Below, one piece after another: positions 40,319-48,622 of a stretch of 64,000 nucleotides of DNA (position 1 is the first letter of the stretch; every line of letters starts with the position of its first letter). The stretch comes from Kitasatospora sp. NBC_01250. GTDB taxonomy: Bacteria; Actinomycetota; Actinomycetes; Streptomycetales; Streptomycetaceae. The notes beneath the pieces are model-generated. The model was not told the origin of the DNA and searched no databases. It saw only the letters and a list, made by a program, of their open reading frames with translations. The stretch lies in NCBI RefSeq assembly GCF_036226465.1, contig NZ_CP108476.1, positions 5,828,001-5,892,000 on the forward strand, given 5' to 3'. A program made the position numbers and the translations under genes.

Positions 40319-40849
40319 ATGAATATCACCGTCTTCTGCTCCGCGTACTCGCTCGACGAGCGCTACTCCGCCCCCGCCGCCGAATTCGCCCGACTGCTCG
40401 GCGAGGGCGGCCACACCCTGGTCTGGGGCGGCTCCAACGCCGGCCTGATGGGCTTGCTGGCCGACGGCGTCAAGGCGGCCGGCGGCAAGCTGGTCGGCAT
40501 CCTGGTCGAGCTGCTGGCCCACAAGGCCTACCAGGGCGCCGACGAGCTGGTGATGACCCGCGACCTGGCCGAGCGCAAGGCCGAGCTGCTGGCCCGCGCC
40601 GACGCGATCGTGGTGCTGGTCGGCGGCCTCGGCACGCTCGACGAGATCACCGAGGTGCTGGAGCTGAAGAAGCACAACCTGCACGACAAGCCGGTCGTGG
40701 TGCTCGACACCGAGGGCTTCTACGACGGCCTGCGCAGTCAGCTGCGGCGGATGGACACCGAGGGCTTCCTGCCCCGCCCGCTCGCCGAGCTGATCACCTT
40801 CGCCGACACCCCCGCCGAGGTCTTCGCCCACCTCGCCGCCACTTCCTGA
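40319..40849 (+). CDS. LOG-family protein (TIGR00730-like)
   Basis: 176 residues, related to cytokinin-riboside monophosphate phosphoribohydrolases (LOG). TVFCSAYSLDERY start, nucleotide-binding WGGSNAGLMG, ERKAELL, and the loop VGGLGTLDEITE. The usual PGGxGTxxE begins with proline; here it is valine, while the glycines, threonine and glutamate are kept, so activity is plausible. No ribosome site precedes ATG 40319. It heads a short run of genes for small enzymes with no common pathway. Confidence 0.85.
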   Translation: MNITVFCSAYSLDERYSAPAAEFARLLGEGGHTLVWGGSNAGLMGLLADGVKAAGGKLVGILVELLAHKAYQGADELVMTRDLAERKAELLARADAIVVLVGGLGTLDEITEVLELKKHNLHDKPVVVLDTEGFYDGLRSQLRRMDTEGFLPRPLAELITFADTPAEVFAHLAATS

Positions 40850-40863
40850 CAGGATCCCCGACC

Positions 40864-41553
40864 ATGGCTACTCATCTGATCACCGGCGCCGGCTCCGGCA
40901 TCGGCGCCGTCGTCGCCCAGCGCCTGCTGGAGCGCGGCGACGAGCTCTGGCTGCTCGCCCGCGACGCCCGCCGCGCCACCGAACTGCGCGAGCGCTTCCC
41001 CGGCGCGCAGACCCTGGTCGGCAACCTCGCCGACCCCGCCAAGCTCGCCTGGGCCTTCGGCCAGCAGACGCTGCCCGTCGAGCTCGACTCGGTGCTGCAC
41101 ATCGCGGGCGCGGTCGAGCTGGGCCCGATCGGCGACACCCCGGTCAAGGTCTGGAACGAGACCCTGGCCATCAACCTGATCGCCCCCGCCGAGATCACCC
41201 GCCTGCTGCTGCCCCAGCTGCGCCTGTCCCGCGGCCACGTCGTCTTCGTCAACTCCGGTGCGGGCCTGAGCGCGCACGCCGAGTGGGGCTCGTACGCGGC
41301 CAGCAAGTTCGGCCTGCGCGCGCTGGCCGACTCGCTGCGCCAGGAGGAGCACGCGGCGGGCGTGCGGGTCACCAGCGTCTACCCTGGCCGCACGGCCACC
41401 GCGATGCAGCTGAAGGTGCACCAGCAGGAGGGCAAGGAGTACGACGCCGAGCGCTGGATCGCGCCCGAGTCGGTGGCCACCACCGTGCTGACCGCCCTCG
41501 ACCTGCCGCGCGACGCCGAGCTCACCGACATCACGGTGCGCCCGGGGCGGTAG
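40864..41553 (+). CDS. short-chain dehydrogenase/reductase
   Basis: 229-residue SDR oxidoreductase. TGAGSGIG cofactor loop, NLAD after strand 3, catalytic SxxY region with YAASK. After the first strand LLARDARRA carries an arginine consistent with NADP(H). Substrate unknown. Starts 14 nt after the LOG-family stop with AGGA 8 nt upstream, so probably cotranscribed with it. Its TAG stop forms the start of the next gene's -10-like box. Confidence 0.9.
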   Translation: MATHLITGAGSGIGAVVAQRLLERGDELWLLARDARRATELRERFPGAQTLVGNLADPAKLAWAFGQQTLPVELDSVLHIAGAVELGPIGDTPVKVWNETLAINLIAPAEITRLLLPQLRLSRGHVVFVNSGAGLSAHAEWGSYAASKFGLRALADSLRQEEHAAGVRVTSVYPGRTATAMQLKVHQQEGKEYDAERWIAPESVATTVLTALDLPRDAELTDITVRPGR

Positions 41554-41556
41554 CGT
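41551..41556 (+). promoter_or_regulatory. -10 TAGCGT fused to preceding stop codon
   Basis: TAGCGT begins with the TAG stop of the SDR gene and is followed by 8 nt and ATG 41565. Leaderless arrangement; no Shine-Dalgarno. Confidence 0.4.
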
Positions 41557-41564
41557 GGGCCGCT

Positions 41565-42395
41565 ATGCGGATCACCTCTCGTAACGCCCGCTTCCAGCAG
41601 TGGGAGTCGTTGCTCAGCAACCGGAACAAGCGCCAGCGCCTCGGCGAGTTCCTGGTCCAGGGCGTGCGCCCGATCTCGTTGGCGGTGGAACACGGCTGGC
41701 CGGTCCACGCGCTGCTCCACGACGAGGCTCGGCGGCCCTCGGGCTGGGCCGCCGAGCTGCTGCGCACCGCCGCCCGCGACACCGAGGTCGTCGCGATGGC
41801 GCCGGAGCTGCTGGCCGAGCTGGGGGAGAAGAACGAGGACGCCCCGGAGCTGATCGCGGTGGTCGGCCTGCCCGCCGACGACCTGGACCGGATCCCGGTG
41901 CGCGAGGACTTCCTGGGCGTCCTCTTCGACCGCCCCACCAGCCCCGGCAACATCGGCAGCATCCTGCGGTCGGCCGACGCCTTCGGCGCCCACGGGATGA
42001 TCGTCTCGGGCCACGCGGCGGACGTCTACGACTCCAAGTCGGTGCGCGCGAGCACCGGTTCGCTCTTCGCCCTGCCGGCGGTCCGGGTGCCCTCGCACCG
42101 CGAGGTGGCCGACTGGGTCGAGCGCGAGCGCTCGGCCGGCCGCCCGGTGGTGCTGGTCGGCACGGACGAGCACGGCGACTGCGAGGTCTTCGACTTCGAC
42201 TTCACCCAGCCGACGCTGCTGCTGATCGGCAACGAGACCTCCGGTCTGAGCAGCGCCTGGCGGGACCTGTGCGACTACACGGTGAGCATCCCGATGACCG
42301 GCTCGGCCAGCTCGCTGAACGCCGCCAACGCGGCCACGGCCGTGCTGTACGAGGCGTCCCGGCAGCGCATCGTGGCGGGGCGCGCGGGCGCGTAG
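41565..42395 (+). CDS. TrmH/SpoU-family RNA 2'-O-methyltransferase
   Basis: 276 residues. N-terminal substrate-binding part (RITSRNARFQQWESLL.., KRQRLGEFLVQGVRP) and SPOUT domain with FDRPTSPGNIGSILRSADAFG, VVLVGTDE, LLIGNETSGLS and SIPMTGSASSLNAANA, the knotted SAM-binding signatures. The target nucleotide (rRNA or tRNA) cannot be told. ATG 41565 has no ribosome site, only the -10-like box. Its own TAG stop starts the next gene's -10-like box. Confidence 0.9.
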   Translation: MRITSRNARFQQWESLLSNRNKRQRLGEFLVQGVRPISLAVEHGWPVHALLHDEARRPSGWAAELLRTAARDTEVVAMAPELLAELGEKNEDAPELIAVVGLPADDLDRIPVREDFLGVLFDRPTSPGNIGSILRSADAFGAHGMIVSGHAADVYDSKSVRASTGSLFALPAVRVPSHREVADWVERERSAGRPVVLVGTDEHGDCEVFDFDFTQPTLLLIGNETSGLSSAWRDLCDYTVSIPMTGSASSLNAANAATAVLYEASRQRIVAGRAGA

Positions 42396-42398
42396 TCT
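42393..42398 (+). promoter_or_regulatory. -10 TAGTCT fused to preceding stop codon
   Basis: TAGTCT starts with the TAG stop of the methyltransferase gene and ends exactly 7 nt before GTG 42406, the ideal leaderless spacing. No -35 or Shine-Dalgarno seen. Confidence 0.5.
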
Positions 42399-42405
42399 GC
42401 ACACC

Positions 42406-43416
42406 GTGACCAGCAACCTCACCTTCCCCGACCTGCTCGGCGCCGCCACCGGTGTCGGCTCGATGCCCGGCACCGACGCCCGGGAGGCCGCCAGGACCTC
42501 GGTCGGGGCCCTGGAGCAGCTCCCCTTCCTGCCCGAGCTGCCCGCGCGGGGGCCCGGGGCGGACATGATCGGGCGCTCCGCCGGGCTGCTGGTGGAGCTG
42601 TTCGCGCAGGTCGAGCCGAGCGGCTGGCGGTTCGCCGACCGGCCCGGGCGGGACACCAAGCGGGCGCACTCCTGGCTCGGCGAGGACCTGGACGCGCTGG
42701 AGGAGTTCACCCAGGGCTGCACCGGTGCGCTCAAGGTGCAGGCGGTCGGGCCGTGGACGCTGGCCGCGAACATCGAACTGCGCCACGGCGAGAAGGCACT
42801 GGCCGATCCGGGGGCCTGCCGCGACATCGCGGGTTCGCTCACCGAGGGCCTGCGCCGTCACCTGGCCGAGCTGCGCAAGCGGGTGCCGGGTGCGCAGCTG
42901 GTGCTCCAGCTGGACGAGCCCTCGCTGCCCGCCGTGCTGGCCGGCGCGGTGAAGACGGCCAGCGGGTTCCAGCGGCTGCGCTCGGTGGACCGGCAGGTGG
43001 CGGAGGAGGTGCTGCGCGGGCTGGTCAACGGGCTCGACGTCCCCGTGCTCGTGCACAGCTGCGCGCCCGGGGTGCCAATCCCCTTGCTGCGCCGGGCCGG
43101 TGTGGCGGGCATCTCGCTCGACTTCGGCCTGCTGACGGAGCGTAATGACGAGGAGATCGGTGAGGCCATCGAGGCGGGGACGGTGTTCCTCGCCGGAGTG
43201 GTGCCTTCCACCGACACGGGAATGTCGGACCCGGCCGGTAATGTCACCGGTGTCAGGACGTTGTGGCGCAGGCTCGGACTCGATCCGGAACTGCTGGGCC
43301 GCCGCGTGCTGGTGACGCCGACCTGCGGGCTGGCGGGCGCGAGCCCGGCCTACGCCCGTACCGCGCTGTCACTCAGCGTGAGGGGAGCCCAGAGCCTGGT
43401 GGACAACCCGGAGTAG
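42406..43416 (+). CDS. MetE-like (core-type) cobalamin-independent methionine synthase
   Basis: 336 residues, equivalent only to the C-terminal catalytic barrel of MetE. TGVGSMPGTDAREA start; LQLDEPSLP; zinc ligands are suggested by VLVHSCAP and VTPTCGLAGASPAYA. The N-terminal MetE half is absent, as in other short actinobacterial and archaeal methionine synthases, whose methyl donor is not always methyl-tetrahydrofolate. Lies 20 nt before ligA. Confidence 0.88.
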   Translation: MTSNLTFPDLLGAATGVGSMPGTDAREAARTSVGALEQLPFLPELPARGPGADMIGRSAGLLVELFAQVEPSGWRFADRPGRDTKRAHSWLGEDLDALEEFTQGCTGALKVQAVGPWTLAANIELRHGEKALADPGACRDIAGSLTEGLRRHLAELRKRVPGAQLVLQLDEPSLPAVLAGAVKTASGFQRLRSVDRQVAEEVLRGLVNGLDVPVLVHSCAPGVPIPLLRRAGVAGISLDFGLLTERNDEEIGEAIEAGTVFLAGVVPSTDTGMSDPAGNVTGVRTLWRRLGLDPELLGRRVLVTPTCGLAGASPAYARTALSLSVRGAQSLVDNPE

Positions 43417-43435
43417 GGCGAACTGGAGGCGTACG

Positions 43436-45775
43436 GTGGCGGCTGTCGAGGGCTGGGAAGAGGTCCCGGCGGAGGTGCGCAGGCGCCACGTCGAGCTGGC
43501 GGCCGAGGTCGAGGACCACCGCGTCCGGTACTACGAGCAGGACGCGCCGATCGTCAGCGACGCCGAGTTCGACCGGCTGATGCGCGAGCTGGAGGCGATC
43601 GAGGCCGAGCACCCGGTGCTGGTCACCCCCGACTCGCCGACCCAGAAGGTGGGCGGCGGGGCCGCCGAGGGCTTCACCAAGGTCGAGCACCGCGAGCGGC
43701 TGCTCAGCCTGGACAACGCCATGGACGAGGAGGAGCTGGCCGCCTGGGCCGAGCGGGTGGCCCGCGAGCTGGACGGCGTCGACTACCACTACCTGTGCGA
43801 GCTCAAGGTGGACGGCCTGGCGGTCAACCTCACCTACGAGCACGGCCGCCTGGTGCTCGCCGCCACCCGCGGTACCGGCCGGGTCGGCGAGGACATCACC
43901 ACCAACATCCGCACCATCAAGGAGATCCCGCACCAGCTCAAGGGCGAGGACGTCCCCGCCCTGGTGGAGATCCGCGGCGAGGTCTACCTGCCCACCGAGG
44001 CCTTCGCCGAGCTCAACGCCTCCTTCGCGGCCGAGAACGAGCGCCGCCGGCTGGAGAACGAGGAGCGCGCCAAGGAGGGCAAGCGCCCGCGCGCCCTGAT
44101 CAAGCTCTTCGCCAACCCGCGCAACGCCGCCGCCGGCTCGCTGCGCCAGAAGGACCCGCTGGTCACCGCCTCGCGCCCGCTGCACATGGTGGTGCACGGG
44201 ATCGGCGCCCGCGAGGGCTTCGAGATCGACTGCCAGTCGCACGCCTACCAGCTGCTGCGCGACTGGGGCCTGCCCACCGCCCGGCACAACCGGGTGGTCT
44301 CGACCCTCGAGGAGGTGCGCGCCTTCATCAAGCAGTACGGCGAGCAGCGCCACTCGGTCGAGCACGAGATCGACGGCGTGGTGGTCAAGGTGGACGAGAT
44401 CGCGCTGCAGGGCCGGCTCGGCGCGACCTCCAAGTCGCCGCGCTGGGCGATTGCCTGGAAGTACCCGCCGGAGGAGGTCACCGCCAAGCTGGACCGGATC
44501 CAGGTCGGCATCGGGCGCACCGGCCGGGCCACCCCGTTCGCGGTGCTGGCCGAGCCGGTGAAGGTGGCCGGCTCGATGGTGCAGTACGCCACGCTGCACA
44601 ACCAGGACGTGGTCAAGGCCAAGGGCGTGCTGCTCGGCGACACCGTGGTGCTGCGCAAGGCCGGCGACGTGATCCCGGAGATCCTCGGCCCGGTGGAGGA
44701 TCTGCGGGACGGCACCGAGCGGGAGTTCGTGATGCCGAGCCACTGCCACGAGTGCGGCAGCGAGCTGCGTCCGATGTCGGAGGGCGACATCGACCTGCGC
44801 TGTCCCAACGCCCGGTTCTGCCCGGCCCAGGTCCGCGAGCGGATCGCCTACCTGGGCGGTCGCGAGTCGCTGGACATCGAGGGCCTGGGCTACGTGGCCG
44901 CGACCGCGCTCACCCAGCCGCTGGAGCCCAAGGAGCCGCCCGTCAAGAACGAGGGGGACATCTTCGGCCTGACCGTCGAGCAGCTGCTGCCGATCAAGGT
45001 GCTGGTGCGCGACCAGAAGACCGGCATGCCGAAGCTGGACGACAAGACCGGCAAGGAGAAGAAGGTCACCTTCTTCGCCAACCTCAAGGGCGAGCCGAAG
45101 AAGACGGCAGGGCTGCTGCTGGACAACCTGGCAGCCGCCAGGGAGCGACCGCTCTGGCGCTACCTCAACGGCCTGTCGATCCGTCATGTCGGGCCGGTCG
45201 CGGCCCAGGCGCTGGCCCGCGAGTTCCGCGACCTGGACGCGATCTTCGCGGCCGACGAGGCGCAGCTGGCGGCCACCGAGGGCGTCGGCCCGGTCATCGC
45301 GCGGGCGATCATCGAGTGGTACGAGGAGGAGTGGCACCGCGAGATCGTCGCCAAGTGGCGCGCGGCCGGGGTGCGCTTCGTCGAGGAGGCCACCGAGGAG
45401 GCGGGGGAGCGGCCGCTGGAGGGGCTCACCGTGGTGGTCACCGGCACGCTGGCCGACCACACCCGGGACGGCGCCAAGGAGGCGCTGGTCTCGCGTGGGG
45501 CGAAGGTGACTGGATCGGTTTCGAAGAAGACCCACTTCGTGGTGGTCGGTGACAATCCGGGGTCGAAGTATGACAAGGCGGTGCAGCTGGGGCTGGCCGT
45601 CCTGGACGACGCCGGCTTCGCCGTGCTGCTGGAGCGCGGCCCGGCGGCGGCCCGCGAGCACCTGGGCCTGCCCCCGCTGGAGGAGCCCGCCGCCGACCCC
45701 GCCGCCGGGGCCGCCACTGAGCCCCCCGCGCAGGGGCCGGCCGAGGTAACCCCCGAGGGGGCTGACCAGGCCTGA
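43436..45775 (+). CDS. ligA: NAD-dependent DNA ligase LigA
   Basis: Essential replicative ligase, 779 residues. Adenylation lysine K124 in ELKVDGLAVNL; EIRGEVYLP; OB fold; a four-cysteine zinc finger (CHECGSEL..RCPN..FCPAQ); helix-hairpin-helix repeats with NGLSIRHVGPVAAQALA; and a C-terminal BRCT domain starting around LEGLTVVVTGTL. About 30 residues around residue 540 (DQKTGMPKLDDKTGKEKK) form a Lys/Asp-rich insert before the HhH region. The Ala/Pro-rich tail after BRCT is low complexity. GTG 43436 has GGAGG 6 nt upstream. Confidence 0.96.
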   Translation: MAAVEGWEEVPAEVRRRHVELAAEVEDHRVRYYEQDAPIVSDAEFDRLMRELEAIEAEHPVLVTPDSPTQKVGGGAAEGFTKVEHRERLLSLDNAMDEEELAAWAERVARELDGVDYHYLCELKVDGLAVNLTYEHGRLVLAATRGTGRVGEDITTNIRTIKEIPHQLKGEDVPALVEIRGEVYLPTEAFAELNASFAAENERRRLENEERAKEGKRPRALIKLFANPRNAAAGSLRQKDPLVTASRPLHMVVHGIGAREGFEIDCQSHAYQLLRDWGLPTARHNRVVSTLEEVRAFIKQYGEQRHSVEHEIDGVVVKVDEIALQGRLGATSKSPRWAIAWKYPPEEVTAKLDRIQVGIGRTGRATPFAVLAEPVKVAGSMVQYATLHNQDVVKAKGVLLGDTVVLRKAGDVIPEILGPVEDLRDGTEREFVMPSHCHECGSELRPMSEGDIDLRCPNARFCPAQVRERIAYLGGRESLDIEGLGYVAATALTQPLEPKEPPVKNEGDIFGLTVEQLLPIKVLVRDQKTGMPKLDDKTGKEKKVTFFANLKGEPKKTAGLLLDNLAAARERPLWRYLNGLSIRHVGPVAAQALAREFRDLDAIFAADEAQLAATEGVGPVIARAIIEWYEEEWHREIVAKWRAAGVRFVEEATEEAGERPLEGLTVVVTGTLADHTRDGAKEALVSRGAKVTGSVSKKTHFVVVGDNPGSKYDKAVQLGLAVLDDAGFAVLLERGPAAAREHLGLPPLEEPAADPAAGAATEPPAQGPAEVTPEGADQA

Positions 45776-45890
45776 CGTGTCCCTCTTGTTATCGTGCTGA
45801 TGCCCCGTCACCAGGGTGGTGGGCGCGCAAAGGGGGCATCGTGTCACTGTGTGGCGCCGGACCCGTGCTGGCGTGCTCCCGGATGACCGA

Positions 45891-45919
45891 AAGTCCGCCC
45901 TCACGGTGAGGGCGGACTT
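45891..45919. terminator. terminator after ligA
   Basis: AAGTCCGCCCTCAC (45891-45904), one G, then the exact complement (45906-45919). As RNA the stem is about 12 bp with a tight loop; as DNA it is an almost perfect 29-bp palindrome. Confidence 0.75.
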
Positions 45920-45997
45920 ACCCTGGAGCGCAACAGTGTGTCAGCAGGACGGGGGCACCGGGTCCTAGGGCGTCGACAGGGGGCGCTTCCCGGCTGA

Positions 45998-46050
45998 GAC
46001 CGACTGACACGTGATCAGGGGTGTCAGGACCGACTGTTCTTCCGGTCGGT
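45998..46050. promoter_or_regulatory. repeat cluster upstream of rmdB-like gene
   Basis: GACCGACTG occurs at 45998-46006 and 46028-46036. Overlapping or abutting these copies is the inverted repeat CTGACAC (46004-46010) / GTGTCAG (46021-46027) with a 10-nt spacer. ACCGAC (46029-46034) also pairs with GTCGGT (46045-46050). About 50-100 bp before the start codon. Confidence 0.4.
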
Positions 46051-46101
46051 TCCAGCCGCGATGCGGCCTGGCGGGGGCGGGCCTGACGGAGGACAGGGCG
46101 T

Positions 46102-48147
46102 ATGGATCGTACGACCGGCGGTGCGCTGACGCGTCCGCCGCAGGGGGTTGCGGGTGCGGTCCTGCTGCTCGGCGTCCTGCTGGCCGGGGCCGCACCGCTC
46201 ATCCCGCTGGCCGTCCTGGTCAGCCGGCACGAGCCCGAACTGCTGCCGCTCTTCGCGGTCCCGATGGCCGTCCTGGTGGCGGCCTGGCGGATCGCCCGTG
46301 ACCGGGCCAGGGACCAGCTCACCGATCCGCTGACCGGACTGCCGAACCGACATGCGCTGCTGCTGGCCGCGCAGGAGTCGATCGCCGAGCACGAGGCCGA
46401 GGAGGGGTACAGCGTCGGGCTGATCCTGCTCGACCTCGATCGGTTCCGGTCGTTGAACGACACTCTCGGGCATGCCGCCGGCGACCGCTTACTCGTGCAC
46501 ATCGGCCGCCGGCTGCACCGGGTGCTGCGCGGCGGCCAACTGGACGCCCGCCCGGGCCTGCCGGGCGCCGGACCGGGCACCGCGCCCCCGGCGCCCGCGA
46601 CGGCCACCGGGTACGGCGCGGCTCCCACCGCCCGGCTCGACCTCGGTGCCGTGCCGCCGCCGCCCGCCGGACCGTTCGCCGCCGCACCGCCCGGCACCGG
46701 ATCGCCCGCGGGGCCGTACCCGTCGGCGCCGTCCGGCCCCCGCGACCTGCTCGCCCCGCCCTACCTGCCGGCCCCGCCGGGCCAGCCGCTCCCGCTCGAC
46801 CCGGGCCCCGCGGTCCCCGCCTTCCCCCTCACCTCGCCGCTCGCCGCGCTGCCGTCCGTGGCCCCGCCGGGCGACCCCCTCGGCCAGCTGGGCGCCGCCG
46901 ACCGCCGCCGCGAGACCGAGGAGCTGCTGGCCTGCCTGCCGCCCGCCGCCGAGCACGCCCGCCGTGCGGTGGTGGCCCGGATGGGCGGCGACGAGTTCGC
47001 CGTCCTGCTGCCCGGCGTCGGGCACGCCGACACCCTGGAGCGCCTGGCCAAGGCGCTGATCGCCGAGCTGGCCGCGCCGATCCGGCTCGACGGCCTGCTG
47101 CTGGTGCTGGAGGCCAGCGCCGGTGTCTGCGTCTACCCGCAGCACGCGGGCGACGCAGAATCGTTGCTGCGGCGCGCGGACGTCGCGATGGGCCACGCGC
47201 AGCGCGGACGCACCGGTGTCGAACAGTACGACCACTCGCAGGACGCCGACACCCCCTACCGGATCGGCCTGCTCGGCGACCTGCGCCGGGCGCTGGAGAC
47301 CGGCGAGGTGCAGCTGCACTACCAGCCCAAGGTGGCCTTCGACGGCCGGGTGGTGGGCCTGGAGGCGCTGCTGCGCTGGGAGCGCCCCGGGCGCGGCAAG
47401 GTCTCCCCGGACGAGTTCGTCGGCCTCGCCGAGTCCAGCGGCCTGATGCCCCGGCTCACCGACTACGTGCTGGAGGCCGCGATCGGCCAGCTCGCCGCCT
47501 GGCGCGGGCAGGGCCTGCAGGTGCAGGTGGCCGTCAACGTCTCGCCGCGCGACGTGCTCAACCCCGGCTTCGCCGAGCGGGTGGCCGCCCACCTCAGCCG
47601 CCACCAGGTCCCGGCCCACGCGCTCCAACTGGAGATCACCGAGCGGCTGTTGCTCGACGACTCGCGGCGGGCCGCCGACACCCTGGCCGAGCTGCGCCGG
47701 CACGGCGTGGGGATGTCGCTGGACGACTTCGGCACCGGCCACTCCTCGCTGGTGCGGCTGCGCAGCCTGCCGGTCGGCGAGCTGAAGATCGACCGCTCCT
47801 TCGTCTCCCGGATGGTCGCCGACGACCACGACGCGGCCGTGGTGCGCTGCTCGGTGGAGCTGGCCCACTCGCTGGGCCTGACCGTGGTGGCCGAGGGCGT
47901 GGAGGACGACGAGACCTGGGAGCGCCTGCACGGCCTGGGCGTGGACGCGGTGCAGGGCTGGCTGGTCTCCGCCGCGCTGCCCGCCGACCAGGCCACCGCC
48001 TGGCTGCGGGTGCACCGCACCGGGCCGCCCTCCGCCGAGCGGCTCACCCACCTGGAGCGCTGGACCGGGCAGGCCGAGCTGCCCTGCCCCGGCCTGCCCC
48101 GGCAGCCGCTGAGCCCGCCCACCGAGGCCCCCACCAGCCCGCAGTAA
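46102..48147 (+). CDS. rmdB: GGDEF-EAL c-di-GMP protein (RmdB-like), TTA codon
   Basis: 681 residues. Two N-terminal membrane segments (about 15-62), GGDEF domain, EAL domain. The GGDEF fold is interrupted after GHAAGDRLLVHIGRRL by about 135 residues of Pro/Ala/Gly-rich sequence (roughly 143-277) before MGGDEF (G295-F299). No RxxD inhibitory site precedes GGDEF. The EAL domain is intact: E421-A-L in GLEALLRWE, VAVNVSPRD, LEITERLL, LDDFGTGHSS, VAEGVED. It should therefore degrade c-di-GMP, as known for Streptomyces RmdB; the position next to ligA agrees with that gene as I recall it. Codon 130 is TTA (46489-46491). GGAGGA precedes ATG 46102. Confidence 0.88.
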   Translation: MDRTTGGALTRPPQGVAGAVLLLGVLLAGAAPLIPLAVLVSRHEPELLPLFAVPMAVLVAAWRIARDRARDQLTDPLTGLPNRHALLLAAQESIAEHEAEEGYSVGLILLDLDRFRSLNDTLGHAAGDRLLVHIGRRLHRVLRGGQLDARPGLPGAGPGTAPPAPATATGYGAAPTARLDLGAVPPPPAGPFAAAPPGTGSPAGPYPSAPSGPRDLLAPPYLPAPPGQPLPLDPGPAVPAFPLTSPLAALPSVAPPGDPLGQLGAADRRRETEELLACLPPAAEHARRAVVARMGGDEFAVLLPGVGHADTLERLAKALIAELAAPIRLDGLLLVLEASAGVCVYPQHAGDAESLLRRADVAMGHAQRGRTGVEQYDHSQDADTPYRIGLLGDLRRALETGEVQLHYQPKVAFDGRVVGLEALLRWERPGRGKVSPDEFVGLAESSGLMPRLTDYVLEAAIGQLAAWRGQGLQVQVAVNVSPRDVLNPGFAERVAAHLSRHQVPAHALQLEITERLLLDDSRRAADTLAELRRHGVGMSLDDFGTGHSSLVRLRSLPVGELKIDRSFVSRMVADDHDAAVVRCSVELAHSLGLTVVAEGVEDDETWERLHGLGVDAVQGWLVSAALPADQATAWLRVHRTGPPSAERLTHLERWTGQAELPCPGLPRQPLSPPTEAPTSPQ

Positions 48148-48319
48148 CGTCCGCGACATCCGGCGCACCCCAGGGCCTGTCGTCAAACCCCCTAGGATGG
48201 TCAGCACAGACAAGAGGACGGAGACCGGCGCGGCCCTGCCCGCAGGTCCCCGTCCGGGTCGGTGCTCGCCCCATCGGGCGCCGCCGGCCTCATTCAGAAC
48301 TCACCTTGAGGATCGCTGC

Positions 48320-48616
48320 ATGCCTGGCATCACGCGCGAGGAGGTCGCCCACCTCGCCCGGCTGTCGCGTCTGGAGTTGCAGGCGGAGGAGCTTGACCAC
48401 TTCGCCGAGCAGCTTGACGTGATCATCGGCGCGGTCGCCCGCGTTTCCGAGGTCGCCGGAGCGGACGTCCCGCCGACCTCCCACCCGCTGCCGCTGACGA
48501 ACGTCATGCGCGCGGACGAGGTGCGCCCCTCGCTCACGCCCGAGCAGGCGCTCTCCGGCGCCCCGGCCGCCGAGGAGCAGCGTTTCCGGGTTCCGCAGAT
48601 CCTCGGGGAGGACTGA
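48320..48616 (+). CDS. gatC: Asp/Glu-tRNA amidotransferase subunit C
   Basis: 98-residue subunit of GatCAB, which converts misacylated Glu-tRNA(Gln) and Asp-tRNA(Asn). Typical GITREEVAHLARLSRLEL start and LRADEV-like segment (NVMRADEVRPSL). ATG 48320 follows TGAGGA; the frame is open further upstream without support. A TAGGAT -10-like box at 48193-48198 could serve the operon. gatA starts 6 nt after its stop. Confidence 0.94.
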   Translation: MPGITREEVAHLARLSRLELQAEELDHFAEQLDVIIGAVARVSEVAGADVPPTSHPLPLTNVMRADEVRPSLTPEQALSGAPAAEEQRFRVPQILGED

Positions 48617-48622
48617 CCACCG

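Larger units (their letters stand above)
45776..46101. other. 326-bp intergenic region ligA / rmdB-like gene
   Basis: Contains a GATGCCCC...GGGGCATC hairpin (45799-45840), the ligA terminator (45891-45919), and a repeat-rich segment before the c-di-GMP gene (45998-46050). A possible 22-codon reading frame (45841-45909) has an AGGGGG site but overlaps the terminator. Confidence 0.6.
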
